Shown here: in pieces, positions 11,671 to 22,319 of the stretch
Position numbering within the stretch: the first letter of the stretch is position 1
Layout of the letters: each line of letters starts with the position of its first letter
Assembly (NCBI GenBank): GCA_015179125.1
Contig: WHVA01000015.1
Span: 186,001 to 250,000, forward strand
Direction of reading: 5' to 3'
DNA length: 64,000 nucleotides
Source of the DNA: Gautieria morchelliformis
Lineage: Eukaryota; Basidiomycota; Agaricomycetes; Gomphales; Gomphaceae
Translations under genes and position numbers: made by a program
Notes under the pieces: model-generated
The model's input: the letters and a program-made list of their open reading frames with translations, nothing else
Told to the model about the DNA's origin: nothing
Databases searched by the model: none

Positions 11671-11934
11671 ATGCTATTGTACCTTGAGATGCCTCGGCGA
11701 AATAAAAAATCCACTCAAGCCAAGCAACAACGGAGCACAGGGGGAACCCCTTTTATTTCTGCAGCTAAAGACATTGGTGGTGATTCTACTGACTACAATA
11801 CATCCTCAGACGACGGCTCAAATGACAGCTCGGATGAGTCTGTAGGGGCCACCAAGAGGCTATTTTCGAGGAAGCTTCCAATCCATTTGCGGAATCAACT
11901 GGTATTTAAAATTCTGAAACAATTCCTTATCTGA
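11671..11934 (+). CDS. unrecognised Ser/Asp-rich ORF, probably a gene fragment
   Basis: The ORF reads MPRRNKKSTQAKQQ from the second Met, then a low-complexity acidic run (DDGSNDSSDESVG) and FSRKLPIHLRNQL. A plausible intron (GTATTT...GAATAG, 11,901-11,946) would join it to an exon reading ATGKRERRDGVSAWAFTF. That second part, however, runs into a dispersed LTR-like repeat also seen at 41.8 kb, so the splice may be coincidental. I recognise no family. It may be the 5' end of a gene truncated by the repeat. Confidence 0.3.
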   Translation: MLLYLEMPRRNKKSTQAKQQRSTGGTPFISAAKDIGGDSTDYNTSSDDGSNDSSDESVGATKRLFSRKLPIHLRNQLVFKILKQFLI

Positions 11935-11974
11935 CTGCGGAATAGGCTACAGGCAAGCGTGAGAGGCGGGATGG

Positions 11975-12180
11975 TGTTTCTGCCTGGGCGTTTACGTTTA
12001 CCGGGGAGGGCCGAGGTGCCTGGGCGGCAGATTCCTTTAGGGATGATCTTCGTGTTCCTCACTTTACATAAAGTGCACAACATTACGTTCTGGATTCAAC
12101 GTGACAAGTCAGCCGCGCACGTCATTATAAAAGGAACCTTCCAAGTCAAACATACAATCTCATACATCCACTAGTCGCAT
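11975..12180 (+). repeat. gypsy LTR fragment (family of 18,850 and 41,545)
   Basis: The sequence GGGCGTTTACGTTTACC...GAGGTGCCTGGGCGGC...TTTAGGGATGA recurs at about 41,855-41,990. A divergent form lies at 20,690-20,740, within the LTR of the gypsy at 16-18.9 kb. A TATAAAAGG motif lies at about 12,126-12,134, as expected for an LTR promoter. It is followed by the shared internal repeat. Confidence 0.6.
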
Positions 12181-14780
12181 ACTGGCATCCGCCTTGGGGG
12201 CAGAGGGCTACGGGACCGGGACGAGTCAGGGAGAAGGGAGGGTTGTGCGGGCGGGATACGTCTGAGGCGGAAAGGGAAGGAGAAGGCCCGTATCGCCATG
12301 GTGGAGGACTCGGATGCGTCGCCACCACAGCGCGCGACTCCTCGTAACCTTCACATTCCCGACCCCGACACAGCCCACTTCCCGTCCTCACACCACCCAC
12401 CATCGCCTTCGCAATCCTCACCCTACTCCTCACCCCGTCTCACGCACCGGGGCGCACCTCGATCCCCACCGACCTGCAGCACCTTACTCATTCCGGCTCT
12501 CCCCCGGCATTCCATAGCCAGGTCGACACGCCGTTGCGCCGCATGAACGACTCGTTGTGATACAGTACTGCGGGGCTGCAAGGGCGCGTTAAGGGTTGTG
12601 GGCGGGGGCGGCATGTGGGAAACTGCTGCTGGTGGAGCTTCTGGGAGTGGGAGCGGTACGGAGGTTGTGAGTGGTGTGGATACGGGTGCGGGGATTGAGG
12701 GACTGCGGGGGGAAGGTGTCGCGACGACAGCGACTTCAACCGGTAGGTAGCCTCTTGCTCGCCTTGACTCGTTCATCTACTCCTCTCCATCCCCCTTCTC
12801 CTCGTTTGTCACCTCTTTGCCATTCCTTAGCATCATCGTCGTCTTCTCTCCTCTCCCCATCTATACGAGAGGTACTGACGTGTGGTTTTCGACATAAATC
12901 GGCAGTGGCGGGCGTCCGTCCCTCTTGGAGACGGGAAGATGTGTGTCTTCCCCTGGCCCTGGCTCTCCTGGGGGTCTGCAGACATTATCTCCCATTGCTT
13001 CCGGGGCTGCACCACCACCGTCACGAGCCGCGCGCCCCCGCCCGGATTCCTTCGCATTACGAGCTCGTACCCGCGCCAACGGACCGAGTCGCTCCACTCG
13101 GCTGGACTCCCTCCGCTCGCCCGCGAGCAGGAGCGTGATTGCCGGACGCGGTCTCGGCGTACCCTCCTGCTCTCATTCTCACTCCCCCCGGCATAGCCGC
13201 GTGCGAGACCACCCCGCCCCCGCCCCGGTCTGGAAGAACCCCCCCGTGCGCCGGAGCCCCCTCCGCGCCCAGATAGCGCTGCATCATCCATCCCCGTCGC
13301 CTTTTGACTCCCCTGTTGACTCCCGCATCGATGCGCCTGCCGAGTCGCCGTCTGCCCACACACAGTAGCAACCCACTCAGATGCAGGCATTGCTGCCGCC
13401 CATGGCAACCGTTCGAGCCCGACCGTCGAGACCTCTGCGCAAAGATGTAACGCAGCGGCGCAGGCACTGACCAAAGCGCACATCACTGCTCGGCCGCTTG
13501 TCCCGCACAGTCACATCTTTCCTCAGCCTCGAGTCCCTCACGCGATCAGTACCCATCAGCACACGACAACACTCTCCCAGGGGCACACACGTCCCAGACG
13601 TATGACGGTGCAACCTGGTCACAGGAAAATGAGGCGCAGACGCGCGACGCTGTAGCAGCAGCCCCGCGTACAAACACCACAAACCCACGCGGGCTAGACT
13701 TATGGCGACAAGAACAACACACGCGCCGTTGAGAGCACAACGCCTGAGAAGGGCAGGGCGGCTCGCGAGAATGCGACGCAGACGAACGTCACCGTGCGGC
13801 CGCCCTGCGAGATGGCCGCGCAGACGCAAGCCGCAACCACGACGGCGCACCCGCACACACCATTCCGACGCGCGCCCGTCTCCCTCAGCACTGTTGCGAC
13901 CACCCCCTCGACACAGCAGCAGGCCAGACCGAGCGCAGACAGACCTTCTGCCCACACTTTATTCACTTAATGGTTCTTGTTTTCGACCGTTTCGTTATCC
14001 CAGTGGGGGGGCATGATGGCCGCCAGAAACCTTTCACGTCGGTCAAGAGGTACACCCCGCAATCTATTTCAAGGCCAATACGTGGCGGCACTACTTTAGT
14101 TCAGACGTAGGGCGCCACCTTTCGTAGGCATTACCTCCCGCTGCTCCTTGCATTGAAATAATGTGTCTATTCATAGGCAAAGAATTACGGGAGCCCACTC
14201 TCGCTCACATTTTCAAGTTACAATATCATTCTAATAGCCCGATTTGACTTTGAGAGGTATGGGCGATCGATGCTGCGAATCACGAATCATTGGGAGAGTG
14301 CCGCCCTCAACGACTTCATCCTAAATGTAGTATCCCTTATCAGGACGTATCAGTACACGTGTATTTCAAGATACTCCTCGATACTCAGCCTTCCGAGAAT
14401 ACGCCCGCCCATACGATTACAGGGTCCTTGGCTAGCGGACTTCTTGACGCGTCGACACTGTTGTGAGTATGAGACACATATGCTCAGAGTGAACCCATAC
14501 CCACCTCTTCATTAATGAAGAATATAGGCGGCAGATGACTGGTACAGAATGTCCAATAAGTTTCCTTTTCACACCCTAATATTGCTTGAACCACCTCTTA
14601 TGTCTGCGGCACTGTATTCAAAGTATGGCAAATTCAACGAGGCACTGGCTGCCAAAGCGTGGCGTCGTCGAACCCGTTGGCCCTCTGGGGACTAGAAGGT
14701 TACTTTGTGGTTTCATCAGCAACGAAAAAAAAAGGGATCCACGCTGCTCCGCATTATTTTCTATGAGTGAACAGCAGTAA
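12181..14780 (+). repeat. GC-rich dispersed repeat, copy 1 (with a conserved but broken ORF)
   Basis: This segment matches 42,075-44,560 in the same orientation and order, from CTAGTCGCATACTG...CATCCGCC to CGCTGCTCCGCATTATTT. Both copies follow the same LTR-type sequence, so they look like the internal part of a non-autonomous LTR element. Predicted protein pieces are shared (ETGR-SSPGPGSPGGLQT; DAVAAAPRTNTTNPR-LDLW; EGQGGSRE), but stops and frameshifts interrupt both. Proline/arginine-rich ORFs in other frames are composition artefacts. No reverse transcriptase or gag motif is visible. Confidence 0.7.
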
Positions 14781-14794
14781 GAGGCAATGTCTCC

Positions 14795-15345
14795 CTATCG
14801 CACCTGAGCAACTTGGCGAAAGCAAAGGCTTTGGAATGCCAAGTCCTGAGCGACAGGGACCCGCGAGCGGAGAAAAATACGCTACTCCCGCCCCGCACGT
14901 CCCGCACCGCCCTGCCCCTCCGCGGCCGGAACGTTCCCGTCCCCGCCCACCGGCCACGAGCTCATAAAGCTCTTCCCAACCTGTCCCCCGAGCGGCGGCT
15001 CCTTCCCGTACGAACCGTACGACCACCGCGACGCGGGGCCCTTCGCCACGGAGGACGCGTGCTGCCCGTGCGAGGCGTGTTCCCCGGGCGAGCTCGAGAA
15101 GCATAGGCACCTGGAGCGCGAGAGCGGCCGCTGCAGGTGGCGCGGGATGTGACGGCGTGGTTCGGCGTGCAGGAGCGCGCGTTTTTTTGGCGGCGGAGAC
15201 GGGGGCTCGTGCGCACTCAAAGGCGGGCGCACGCACGGCGACTCCGACGCCCCCAGACGGCGGGCGTTCTTCAAGATGGCGCCCATGGTCGAGCGTGAGT
15301 TTCATTGTAAGAAGGCTTTGTGCCGCAGGTGCAGACACAAGACCT
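14795..15345 (+). other. GC-rich island, possible gene remnant
   Basis: The island lies just past the end of the shared repeat and is much richer in GC than its flanks. One plus frame reads GHELIKLFPTCPPSGGSFPY, then CCPCEACSPGELEKHRHLER, and ends in a stop near 15,150. Other frames are also open, so coding is unproven. I recognise no family. Confidence 0.25.
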
Positions 15346-15349
15346 AATG

Positions 15350-15858
15350 AGAGGGAGGGGAAAACTCTATCTAATTCTCTGTAAACTATTTACAAGGCTT
15401 TATAGTGCAACTAGAACAATGGACCAAGATAGAACAATGGGGTCACCCCCATTGGGGTGGCACTAAGCTGATGACATATGGGTGTTTGTGGACATAACTG
15501 ACTCTAAAATCACCGTGCAGGGAGTGTAACTCCCTTGCATCATGTTGCCAGGGGGGAGTGGATTGGTGTGGCAGGGCCTGGGGATGAGCCCCCCGCAAAG
15601 CTGTGCAGGGGCCTGGAGCTGGGGATGGGGCTGGGGCTGGAGAGCATGGCCAATGTCCATGCGTCCTTGGTGACACTGCACCTCTCACCTAGGGGCCATG
15701 TGCACAATGCATGTGAGCATGTGCTTGCACCACCCCCACCGCCACACATGGCCCCCACCACCATGCTCAGAGTGGTTTCACCTCTGTGACATCACAGATC
15801 AGAGGTTTAAGGACCTCCTGAAGAGAGCAAAGGAGGTTAACCAAAAAGGTCATATGAC
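15350..15858. other. no gene seen
   Basis: This is unique sequence with a G-rich segment (GGAGCTGGGGATGGGGCTGG, about 15,612-15,635). ORFs on both strands overlap and look like composition artefacts. It should contain the missing gag/protease of the gypsy that follows, but no such motif was found. Confidence 0.3.
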
Positions 15859-16053
15859 ACAGCATATATGAGTATATAATATATATTATAAGAGCATTAA
15901 TAACAACATATAGGAATATATAGTAGTGTGTATAAGGAGAATCTATTAGATGTTCTTGGAAGATTTTGTATCATCTTGGAGATATATATATGTATTAGAG
16001 AGTGTTAGACTACATTATAAAGTAATAGATACTTGGATAGATACTTATAACAG
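15859..16053. repeat. AT-rich 195-bp inserted repeat
   Basis: It is flanked by a 7-bp direct repeat, ATATGAC, at 15,852-15,858 and 16,054-16,060, so it looks like an insertion. It matches, in reverse complement, the AT-rich repeats at 26,532-26,880 and 27,029-27,290 (shared CATATATGAGTATATAATAT, ATAACAACATATAGGA and TAATAGATACTTGG). It sits at the left edge of the recognisable gypsy reverse transcriptase. It could be a short LTR or a MITE. Confidence 0.7.
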
Positions 16054-16055
16054 AT

Positions 16056-18845
16056 ATGACTGTGTTCTTCATCAAGAAGAAGGACGGCTTGCTCAGACTT
16101 GTGCAGGATTACCGGGCCTTGAATGCAATCACGATTAAGAACCGGTACCCCATTCCACTCATTTCCGAACTAATCACACAACTCCATGGGGCAAGGTACT
16201 TCACTAAGCTGGATGTCCGCTGGGGCTTCAATAATGTTCGGATCTGGGAGGGAGACGAGTGGAAGGCCGCATTCCGCACCAACCGAGGACTCTTTGAGCC
16301 ACAGGTCATGTTCTTTGGCCTCACCAACAGTACCACCACATTCCAGACGATGATGAATGACATTTTCCGTGACCTGATAGCAGAAGGGGTTGTCTGCGTC
16401 TACCTCGATGACATCCTCATCTTCACAAAAACAATGTCGGAACATCGGGAAGTCATGCGGAGAGTGCTGGAACGGCTCTGGGAATACAACCTGTGTCTCA
16501 AGCCGGAAAAGTGCGAATTTGAGCGGACGCGGATAGAGTATCTTGGGGTGATTGTGTCGGAGGGAAGGGTGGAAATGGACCCAGTCAAGGTTTCCGGTGT
16601 ATCGGATTGGCCTGTGCTGCGGAACAAGAAGGAGGTCCAGTCCTTCATTGGGTTTGTCAATTTCTACCGTCGGTTCATCAAGGACTTCTCCTGCCATGCC
16701 CGTGCCCTCTTCGACCTCACCAAGAAGGAGGTTGAATGGTGGTGGGGAGAGCCGGAACAGGCCTCCTTTGACAAACTCAAGGAGCTGATCACTTCTGCCC
16801 CGGTCCTGATCTTTCCCGACGACTCTCGCCCTTATCAAGTCGAGGCGGATTCTTCCGACACAGCTACCGGAGCGGTTTTGTCACAACAGTCATTGGAAGA
16901 TGGTGGGGGGTGGCATCCGATTGCCTTTTTCTCTAAAAGCCTTAGTCCGGTCGAGTGGAACTATGAGATCCACGACAAGGAGATGCTGGCAATCATCCGA
17001 GCGCTGGAGGAGTAGCGACACTTCCTCGAGGGTGCTCTATGCCCGTTTGAGATCTGGACAGACCACCAGAACCTTGAGTATTTCCGCACATCTAAGAAGT
17101 TGAACCGATGACAAGCACAGTGGTCCCTACACCTGTCCCGGTTCGACTTCATGCTCCACCACCGCCCCGGCCGCACCATGGGTAAGCCCGATGCCCTATC
17201 CTGCCGTGCGGATCATGGAAGCGGAAGTGGAGACAACGCGGATATGACACTGCTCCGCCCTAGTCTCTTTGCAATCTGCGCCCTAGAGGGAGTGACTGCA
17301 GTTGGGGTGGAAGCGGAAATGCTCCGGGACATCCGGAGGCAGTACCGGAATGGAGAGAAGGAGGAGTCGGTGGTGAAGGCGGTGGAGGAACTTCGGAAAG
17401 GGCACTCACGGTCTGTATGGGCAGCGGAATGGTCGGAACGTGATGGACTGCTCCACTTCAGAGGCAAGGTCTATGTTCCAGGTGGGGCGGACCTCCGCCG
17501 CCACATCGTGTCCCAGCACCATGACACATGGGTCGCTGGGCATGCTGGCAGGTGGAAGACGCTGGAGTTAGTGGCTCGGAATTACTGGTGGCCTCAGATG
17601 TCCTGCTACATTGGACAGTACGTGAAGACATGTGACCTTTGTCTCCGAACCAAAGCGCAATGACATCCGCCCGTCGGAGAACTTGTTCCACTCCCGATTC
17701 CCGAATCCTGCTGGGACACCATCAGTGTCGACTTCATCGTTGAACTTCCAGAGTCTCATGGCTATGACGCGATCATGAACGTCGTGGATTCGGTAAGCAA
17801 GGTGTCCCACTTCATTCCGATGCACACGACGATCACAGCCCTCGGAGCGGCCCACCTGTTCCTTGCACATGTCTAGAAGTTGCATGGGCTCCCGAAGCAA
17901 GTTGTTTCCAACCGAGGTCCGCAGTTTGTCGCGGACCTGACTCGGGAGCTCTACCGCCTGCTCGGCATAAAGCTGGCTACCACCACAGGGTACCATCCGC
18001 AGGGTGACGGACAGACGGAACGGGTCAATCAGGAGTTGGAGCAATATCTCCGCCTCTTTGTCAATGAGAGGCAGGATGACTGGGATGTGTTACTTCCACT
18101 GGCGGAATTCCAATACAACAACCATGTACATTCCGCCACACAACAGGCTCCCTTCATGCTTGACTCCGGAAGACACCCGCGGATGGGCTTCGAGCCACGC
18201 CAGGCAGAGTCCTGACTCGAGACAGGCAATGAGTTCTGATACCGCATGGACTCCACCCTTTCGGAAGCCAAGGCGGCCCTTGCGAAGGCCAAGGATGACA
18301 TGGCAAGGTACTACAACCAACGCCGGGTTCCTTCCCCGGAATACCAAGTTGGAGACAAGGTGTATATGGATGCAAGTGACATCCACACCACGCACCCTTT
18401 GCAGAAGCTTGCCCACCGCTACCTTGGGCCCTTCACAGTGATGCGGAGGGTTGGACGGAATGCATACCGCCTCCAACTTCCGATGTCCATGTCCCGCCTC
18501 CACCCCGTCTTCAACGTGGTGAAGTTACTCCCTACACTGGAGGACCCAATTCCAGGTCGGAAGGCTCGTCCGCCACCTCCACCGGAAATTGTAGATGGGG
18601 AAGAGCACTATGTGGTGGAACGGATCCTGGACAGCAGGTTTGTGCGAGGACGACTCCAATTCCTTGTGAAATGGGAAGGATATGGGTATGAGGAGAATTC
18701 GTGGGTCCCGGAGCAAGATGTCTCCGCTCTGGACAAACTCTGTGAGTTCTATAGGACACACCCTGGTGCCCCTTGCCGAATATGCTCACTTGCATTTCAA
18801 TCCCTCGTGTCCCGTGCTTCGAGGACGCAGCATGCTAGAGGGGGG
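16056..18845 (+). pseudogene. Ty3/gypsy pol with six premature stops
   Basis: A single plus frame encodes RT (VFFIKKKDG, catalytic YLDDILIF), RNase H (TDHQNLEYF), the integrase zinc finger (HHDTWVAGHAGRW...CDLC), the integrase core and a chromodomain (HYVVERILDSRF, LVKWEGYGYEENSWVP). Stops at 17013, 17109, 17661, 17874, 18213 and 18237 are all TGA or TAG. Each is explained by one C-to-T or G-to-A change in CGA or TGG. The integrase reads VVSNRGPQF where Asp is usual, again a G-to-A change at a catalytic position. No protease or gag precedes it. It is an old copy inactivated mostly by transitions. Confidence 0.93.
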
Positions 18846-18849
18846 GTGA

Positions 18850-19154
18850 TGTCAGGGGACACCCTGTTTTGTTATCCCTTGCCATGTTCGGTTTGCCTGG
18901 TGTTCAGCTAAATTTCTCATTTCTGTTTTTATGGGCTTCAACACTGGCTCAGGCACATCATCCCTTGCCGCACCTGATAATGGACATCCCCGCCTCACCG
19001 TAGACAGAATTGGTGCATCGACCGGAGGGTCAACGTGGAGTTAGATTGCTTCTGAGGGTAGATATTGCCCAGGTCCGTGCCTTTTTTTTGTCCATGTGCA
19101 GCACATAACCAAGCCCCTCCCATTGTGTTGGATGTCGCTCGCTCGCATGAGGAC
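18850..19154 (+). repeat. 3' LTR of the gypsy element, left part, after a polypurine tract
   Basis: A purine run (AGAGGGGGGGTGA, 18,837-18,849) is followed by TGTCAGGGGACACCC, a typical gypsy LTR start. The LTR is interrupted at 19,155 by a hAT-like element and continues at 20,668. Related sequence lies at 41,545-42,070 (GTTATCCCTTGCCATGTT, then TTGCCTGGTGTTCA or TTCGCCTGGTGTTCA). The LTR start also resembles a short stretch at 27,937-27,950. Confidence 0.75.
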
Positions 19155-20659
19155 TAGGGCTGCACACCGTCCGTATTACGGCTACGGCCGTATAATCCAC
19201 GGTAAGTTTACGGATATGGCAGGCCGTATACCGTCCGTATAATCAATACTCCACCCCCTCTGACGGTACGGTACGGGTACCGTACCGTCCGTATTACGGT
19301 TGACGGATCTATTCGAGCATGGTAAATTTATAATACAAGGTCTATGGTAGATTCTCACTGACGCTAGGACAGTCCCATATGTACCTTGGCATTTGGAAGA
19401 TCACGGGGTTGTTCCGATATCTACACAAGGACGAAAGCCTACACCCAGGTCATGCTTGAAGACATCTCAAGTTCAGGGGACTCACATGATTGTCTCGATA
19501 CCGTATGCAGGATTTCTGAGCTGCTCCCTCGGGGTAGTCTAATCGCATCGTGTCTCAGCTTCGACAGCTTATCTCTCTCCCTCTAACCCTTCCTCATTTA
19601 ATCCTTCCAGAAACACAGCAGATCATTTTCCTTCAGATTAATTGCCTTTGATTTCCTGGTGGTTAAAAGGTTTTGACACCCAGCCCTTGTACTTATGTCT
19701 GCTTGTGATCAAAATTCCATTTTTACAATTGGAAATTGTCATCGATCCTGGGGTCGCGTGCGGAAACGTCGGGCTGTCTACATGGGTCAACGATCATGCA
19801 CATAATTTCATACCTTACCAGCGAGTCACGTCCCCTCTCCCTGCCCAATCATGCATTCCCACCACCTACACTCTGTGTGCCCAGCACGGTCACGCATTCC
19901 CCAACACTTAAAGTAGGTCTGCAAGGCGCTAGAATATCACGGAGTTGAGAGTCTTCTGCGAGATCATAAGCTTCAGCTACCTACTCTCTGTAAGGCTATT
20001 GGAATGCATAACATGCCTTGTTCGTACCGAACGTAAGAATACAACCAGTGGTGCTATTATCGATAGAGCTTGAATGCACGAACAGCGGCAGGGCCATAAC
20101 ACCAAGCACCATCTGATTAATAACCTAATTGAGTGGTCGTGACTGGACACGGAGTTCCTGAGTGATAAAGGCGACTGTATGCCCAGAGCCCAGTCACTAT
20201 CTTAAACCGTTTAAGATAGTTACTGGGCTCTGAGCGTACGGCCACCTTTGTCACTCAGGAACACCATGTCACAGTTAAACCTAGTTAGAATGAACAGGAA
20301 TACCGTGTTGCTTAATTATCACAAGCATTCGCGTGCATGGGGTTGGTCGCAGGTTGAAGGAAAATGGAGTTGGATCAAATGTTGAGATCATGTCGATGTT
20401 GATCTGGCTGTTGAGTTACAAGCGCCCAAAACGGCTCGGCTCAAAGGGCGCCGTGACGCGTTATTGAGGCATTGGTCGGGCGGCTAAGTTATGTCACCGT
20501 ACATACCGTATACGGCCGTATTTTTACGGTATCATATGGCGTCACACCGTACCATATACCGTGCTGTCGGCACATCACCCAGACCCCTGACGGTACGGGT
20601 GCCCTGGCCGTAACACGGCACTGTACAGCCGTGGATGTACGGCACGGTGTGCAGCCCTA
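19155..20659. mobile_element. non-autonomous hAT-like DNA transposon, 1,505 bp
   Basis: Terminal inverted repeats TAGGGCTGCACACCGT and ACGGTGTGCAGCCCTA are exact. They are flanked by ATGAGGAC (19,147-19,154) and ATGAGGAT (20,660-20,667), a 7-of-8 target duplication of the length made by hAT elements. Both subterminal regions are packed with CCGTA/TACGG motifs (19,170-19,310 and 20,500-20,640), as expected for transposase-binding repeats. No transposase ORF is present. A long foldback lies inside at 20,130-20,290. The element splits a gypsy LTR and is therefore younger than it. Confidence 0.85.
20130..20290. repeat. long imperfect inverted repeat inside the hAT-like element
   Basis: The arms GTTCCTGAGTGATAAAGGCG...GCCCAGAGCCCAGT.ACTATCTTAAAC and GTTTAAGATAGT.ACTGGGCTCTGAG...CACTCAGGAAC face each other with a 2-nt centre near 20,209. 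Similarity continues outward (GTGACTGGACACGG against CCATGTCACAG). Arms of about 65-75 bp would form a stable hairpin. Confidence 0.85.
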
Positions 20660-20667
20660 ATGAGGAT

Positions 20668-20877
20668 GTGCCCCTGGGGAGCATGTTCCCCGTTTAGGGT
20701 TGATCTTTGTGTTCCTCCCTTTACGTAAGTAGTGTCAACAACGATCACTTATGTAATTTTTGGATTCAGCGTGATAAAAAAACAAACGCACATTCTCAAT
20801 TCCCGATCGTGTCTTATTTGTATTTAATACACTGTTTATACTTGCTAATAATTATCAAATACAATAAGAAATTATTA
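20668..20877 (+). repeat. gypsy LTR, right part
   Basis: It continues the LTR opened at 18,850 on the other side of the hAT-like insertion. It matches the related repeats at 12,030-12,110 and 41,920-41,960 (TTTAGGG.TGATCTTTGTGTTCCTCCCTTTAC). The final 60 bp are AT-rich and reach the possible Harbinger end at 20,878. The LTR end is not defined. Confidence 0.5.
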
Positions 20878-20957
20878 GGGGCCTGTAATGTGAGCGCCAG
20901 AAAAGTTGATGTATACTAGTGTAATTAGTGTAATTAGGGTGAACATGTGACTGACAC

Positions 20958-22198
20958 GTGGTGTCTCGTCTTCCCTACCACCATGCCAGTCAGCCGCTCG
21001 AAGAAACGTCTGGTCTCAACAACTCTAATCCCTTCCTTCTGGCATCTCAACCATTGCTTCCCAATCTCACCAATGATCTCAGCGATCTTGAAGATCTCGA
21101 AAGCCGCACATCCACCCTTGTCCAAACGGTCACAGGGGCTCTTTGCAAGCCAATGCAGAGGCCACGTCCCGATATCGGAGGCCATCGCATCACAGAGGTA
21201 TACCTCCAGAGCATCAGTGAGGCAGAATGTATTTGGAGGTTCCGGTAAGCACCCTCACATGTTTGTCTTGGAATTATCGCTGAATTTGCCTTGCCCTGAA
21301 GGTTTACCCTGGATGAGTTGAGGATCCTTACCCAGCTCCTTGAACTGGTGGATCCCCTCATAACCAAGAGCAGATTCAATTCCACCCCCCTCGAATCGCT
21401 GTCCCTCCTGTGTGTGCAGCTTCGCAGCCCAGAGGATCTGTGGTTGCTGGCCACCAAGTATGCACGCCCCCCAGCCGCGATCTCACAGATAGTGAATGAG
21501 ACTGCATCCTTCATCAACTCAAGATGGGGTCACCTGCTTCAATGGGATCACAAGGGGATTGTCAGCCCAGACAATCTGAAAGTGTATGCAGCCGCACTAC
21601 ACCGTTTTGGGACTCCAACACGTACGGTCTGCGGTTTTATTGACTGCACCATACGGCGAACGTGCAGGCCTGTGGAGTACCAGGAGTTGGTTTACATGGG
21701 CTACAAAAAAATGCATGGGATGAAATTTCAGGCCGTGGTCACCCCGAATGGTCTAATCGCTCACCTGGCTGGCCCGTATCGTGCACCGCAGAATGACAGT
21801 GGCGTCCTGTGTGAGAGTGGGCTACTGGATTCGATGGAGAGGTATGCGATTCAGGAGGACTCACAGGAAGGGGATCCCCCAGAGAGCCGGTTTTATCAGG
21901 TCTATGGGGATTCGGCTTATGCAGTTAGCCCCTTCGCTGTAAGTCTTTTTTCTCAAGTGGGAGAACTCACCGGCGAAGAACGGGCCTGGAACACAGCCAT
22001 GGGAGGGGTTTGCATTGGTTGTGCAGGACTGGCCCTATCTCCAGTGTTTCTGGAAGCAGAAGATCCTTGGGAACCCGTGCGGCCTGCTATACAGGGTGGC
22101 CGTGCTACTCACTAATGTGCATGCATGTGTGTCTCCCAACTAGATGGCCCAGCGTTACTCGTGCCCGCCTCCAACGTTGGAAAACTATTTTCATGTGT
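20958..22198 (+). pseudogene. Harbinger-type DDE transposase, catalytic Glu region lost
   Basis: Exon 1 ends ...AECIWRF-CG at 21,244. A 57-bp intron (GTAAGC...CTGAAG, 21,245-21,301) joins it in phase to FTLDELRILTQLLEL. The transposase core shows GFIDCTIRRTCRPV (first Asp), GMKFQAVVTPNGLIAHL and NDSGVLCESGLL, then YGDSAY. After AWNTAMGGV the reading shifts frame and continues as LVVQDWPYLQCFWKQKILG and ends SCPPPTLENYFHV with one more stop (TAG at about 22,141). The missing residues between GGV and the tail include the expected R-SVE-G segment with the catalytic glutamate. The copy is dead, and the intron is still intact. Confidence 0.88.
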
Positions 22199-22319
22199 AA
22201 AAAATATATGCAAATATTTTTTTTTGGCTGATTACCGTGTGCTTTCCATAATTTTCACTTGTAAAATCAAGATAGGTGCCATTTGAACTATGAAAACGAA
22301 AACTATGCCTATTAAGACA

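Noticed and set aside
12833-13486. 217-codon minus-strand Arg/Gly-rich ORF
   Set aside because: It overlaps open frames on the other strand in GC-rich repeat DNA, and the matching repeat copy does not preserve it.
16170-16838. 222-codon minus-strand ORF
   Set aside because: It is the antisense shadow of the gypsy reverse transcriptase.
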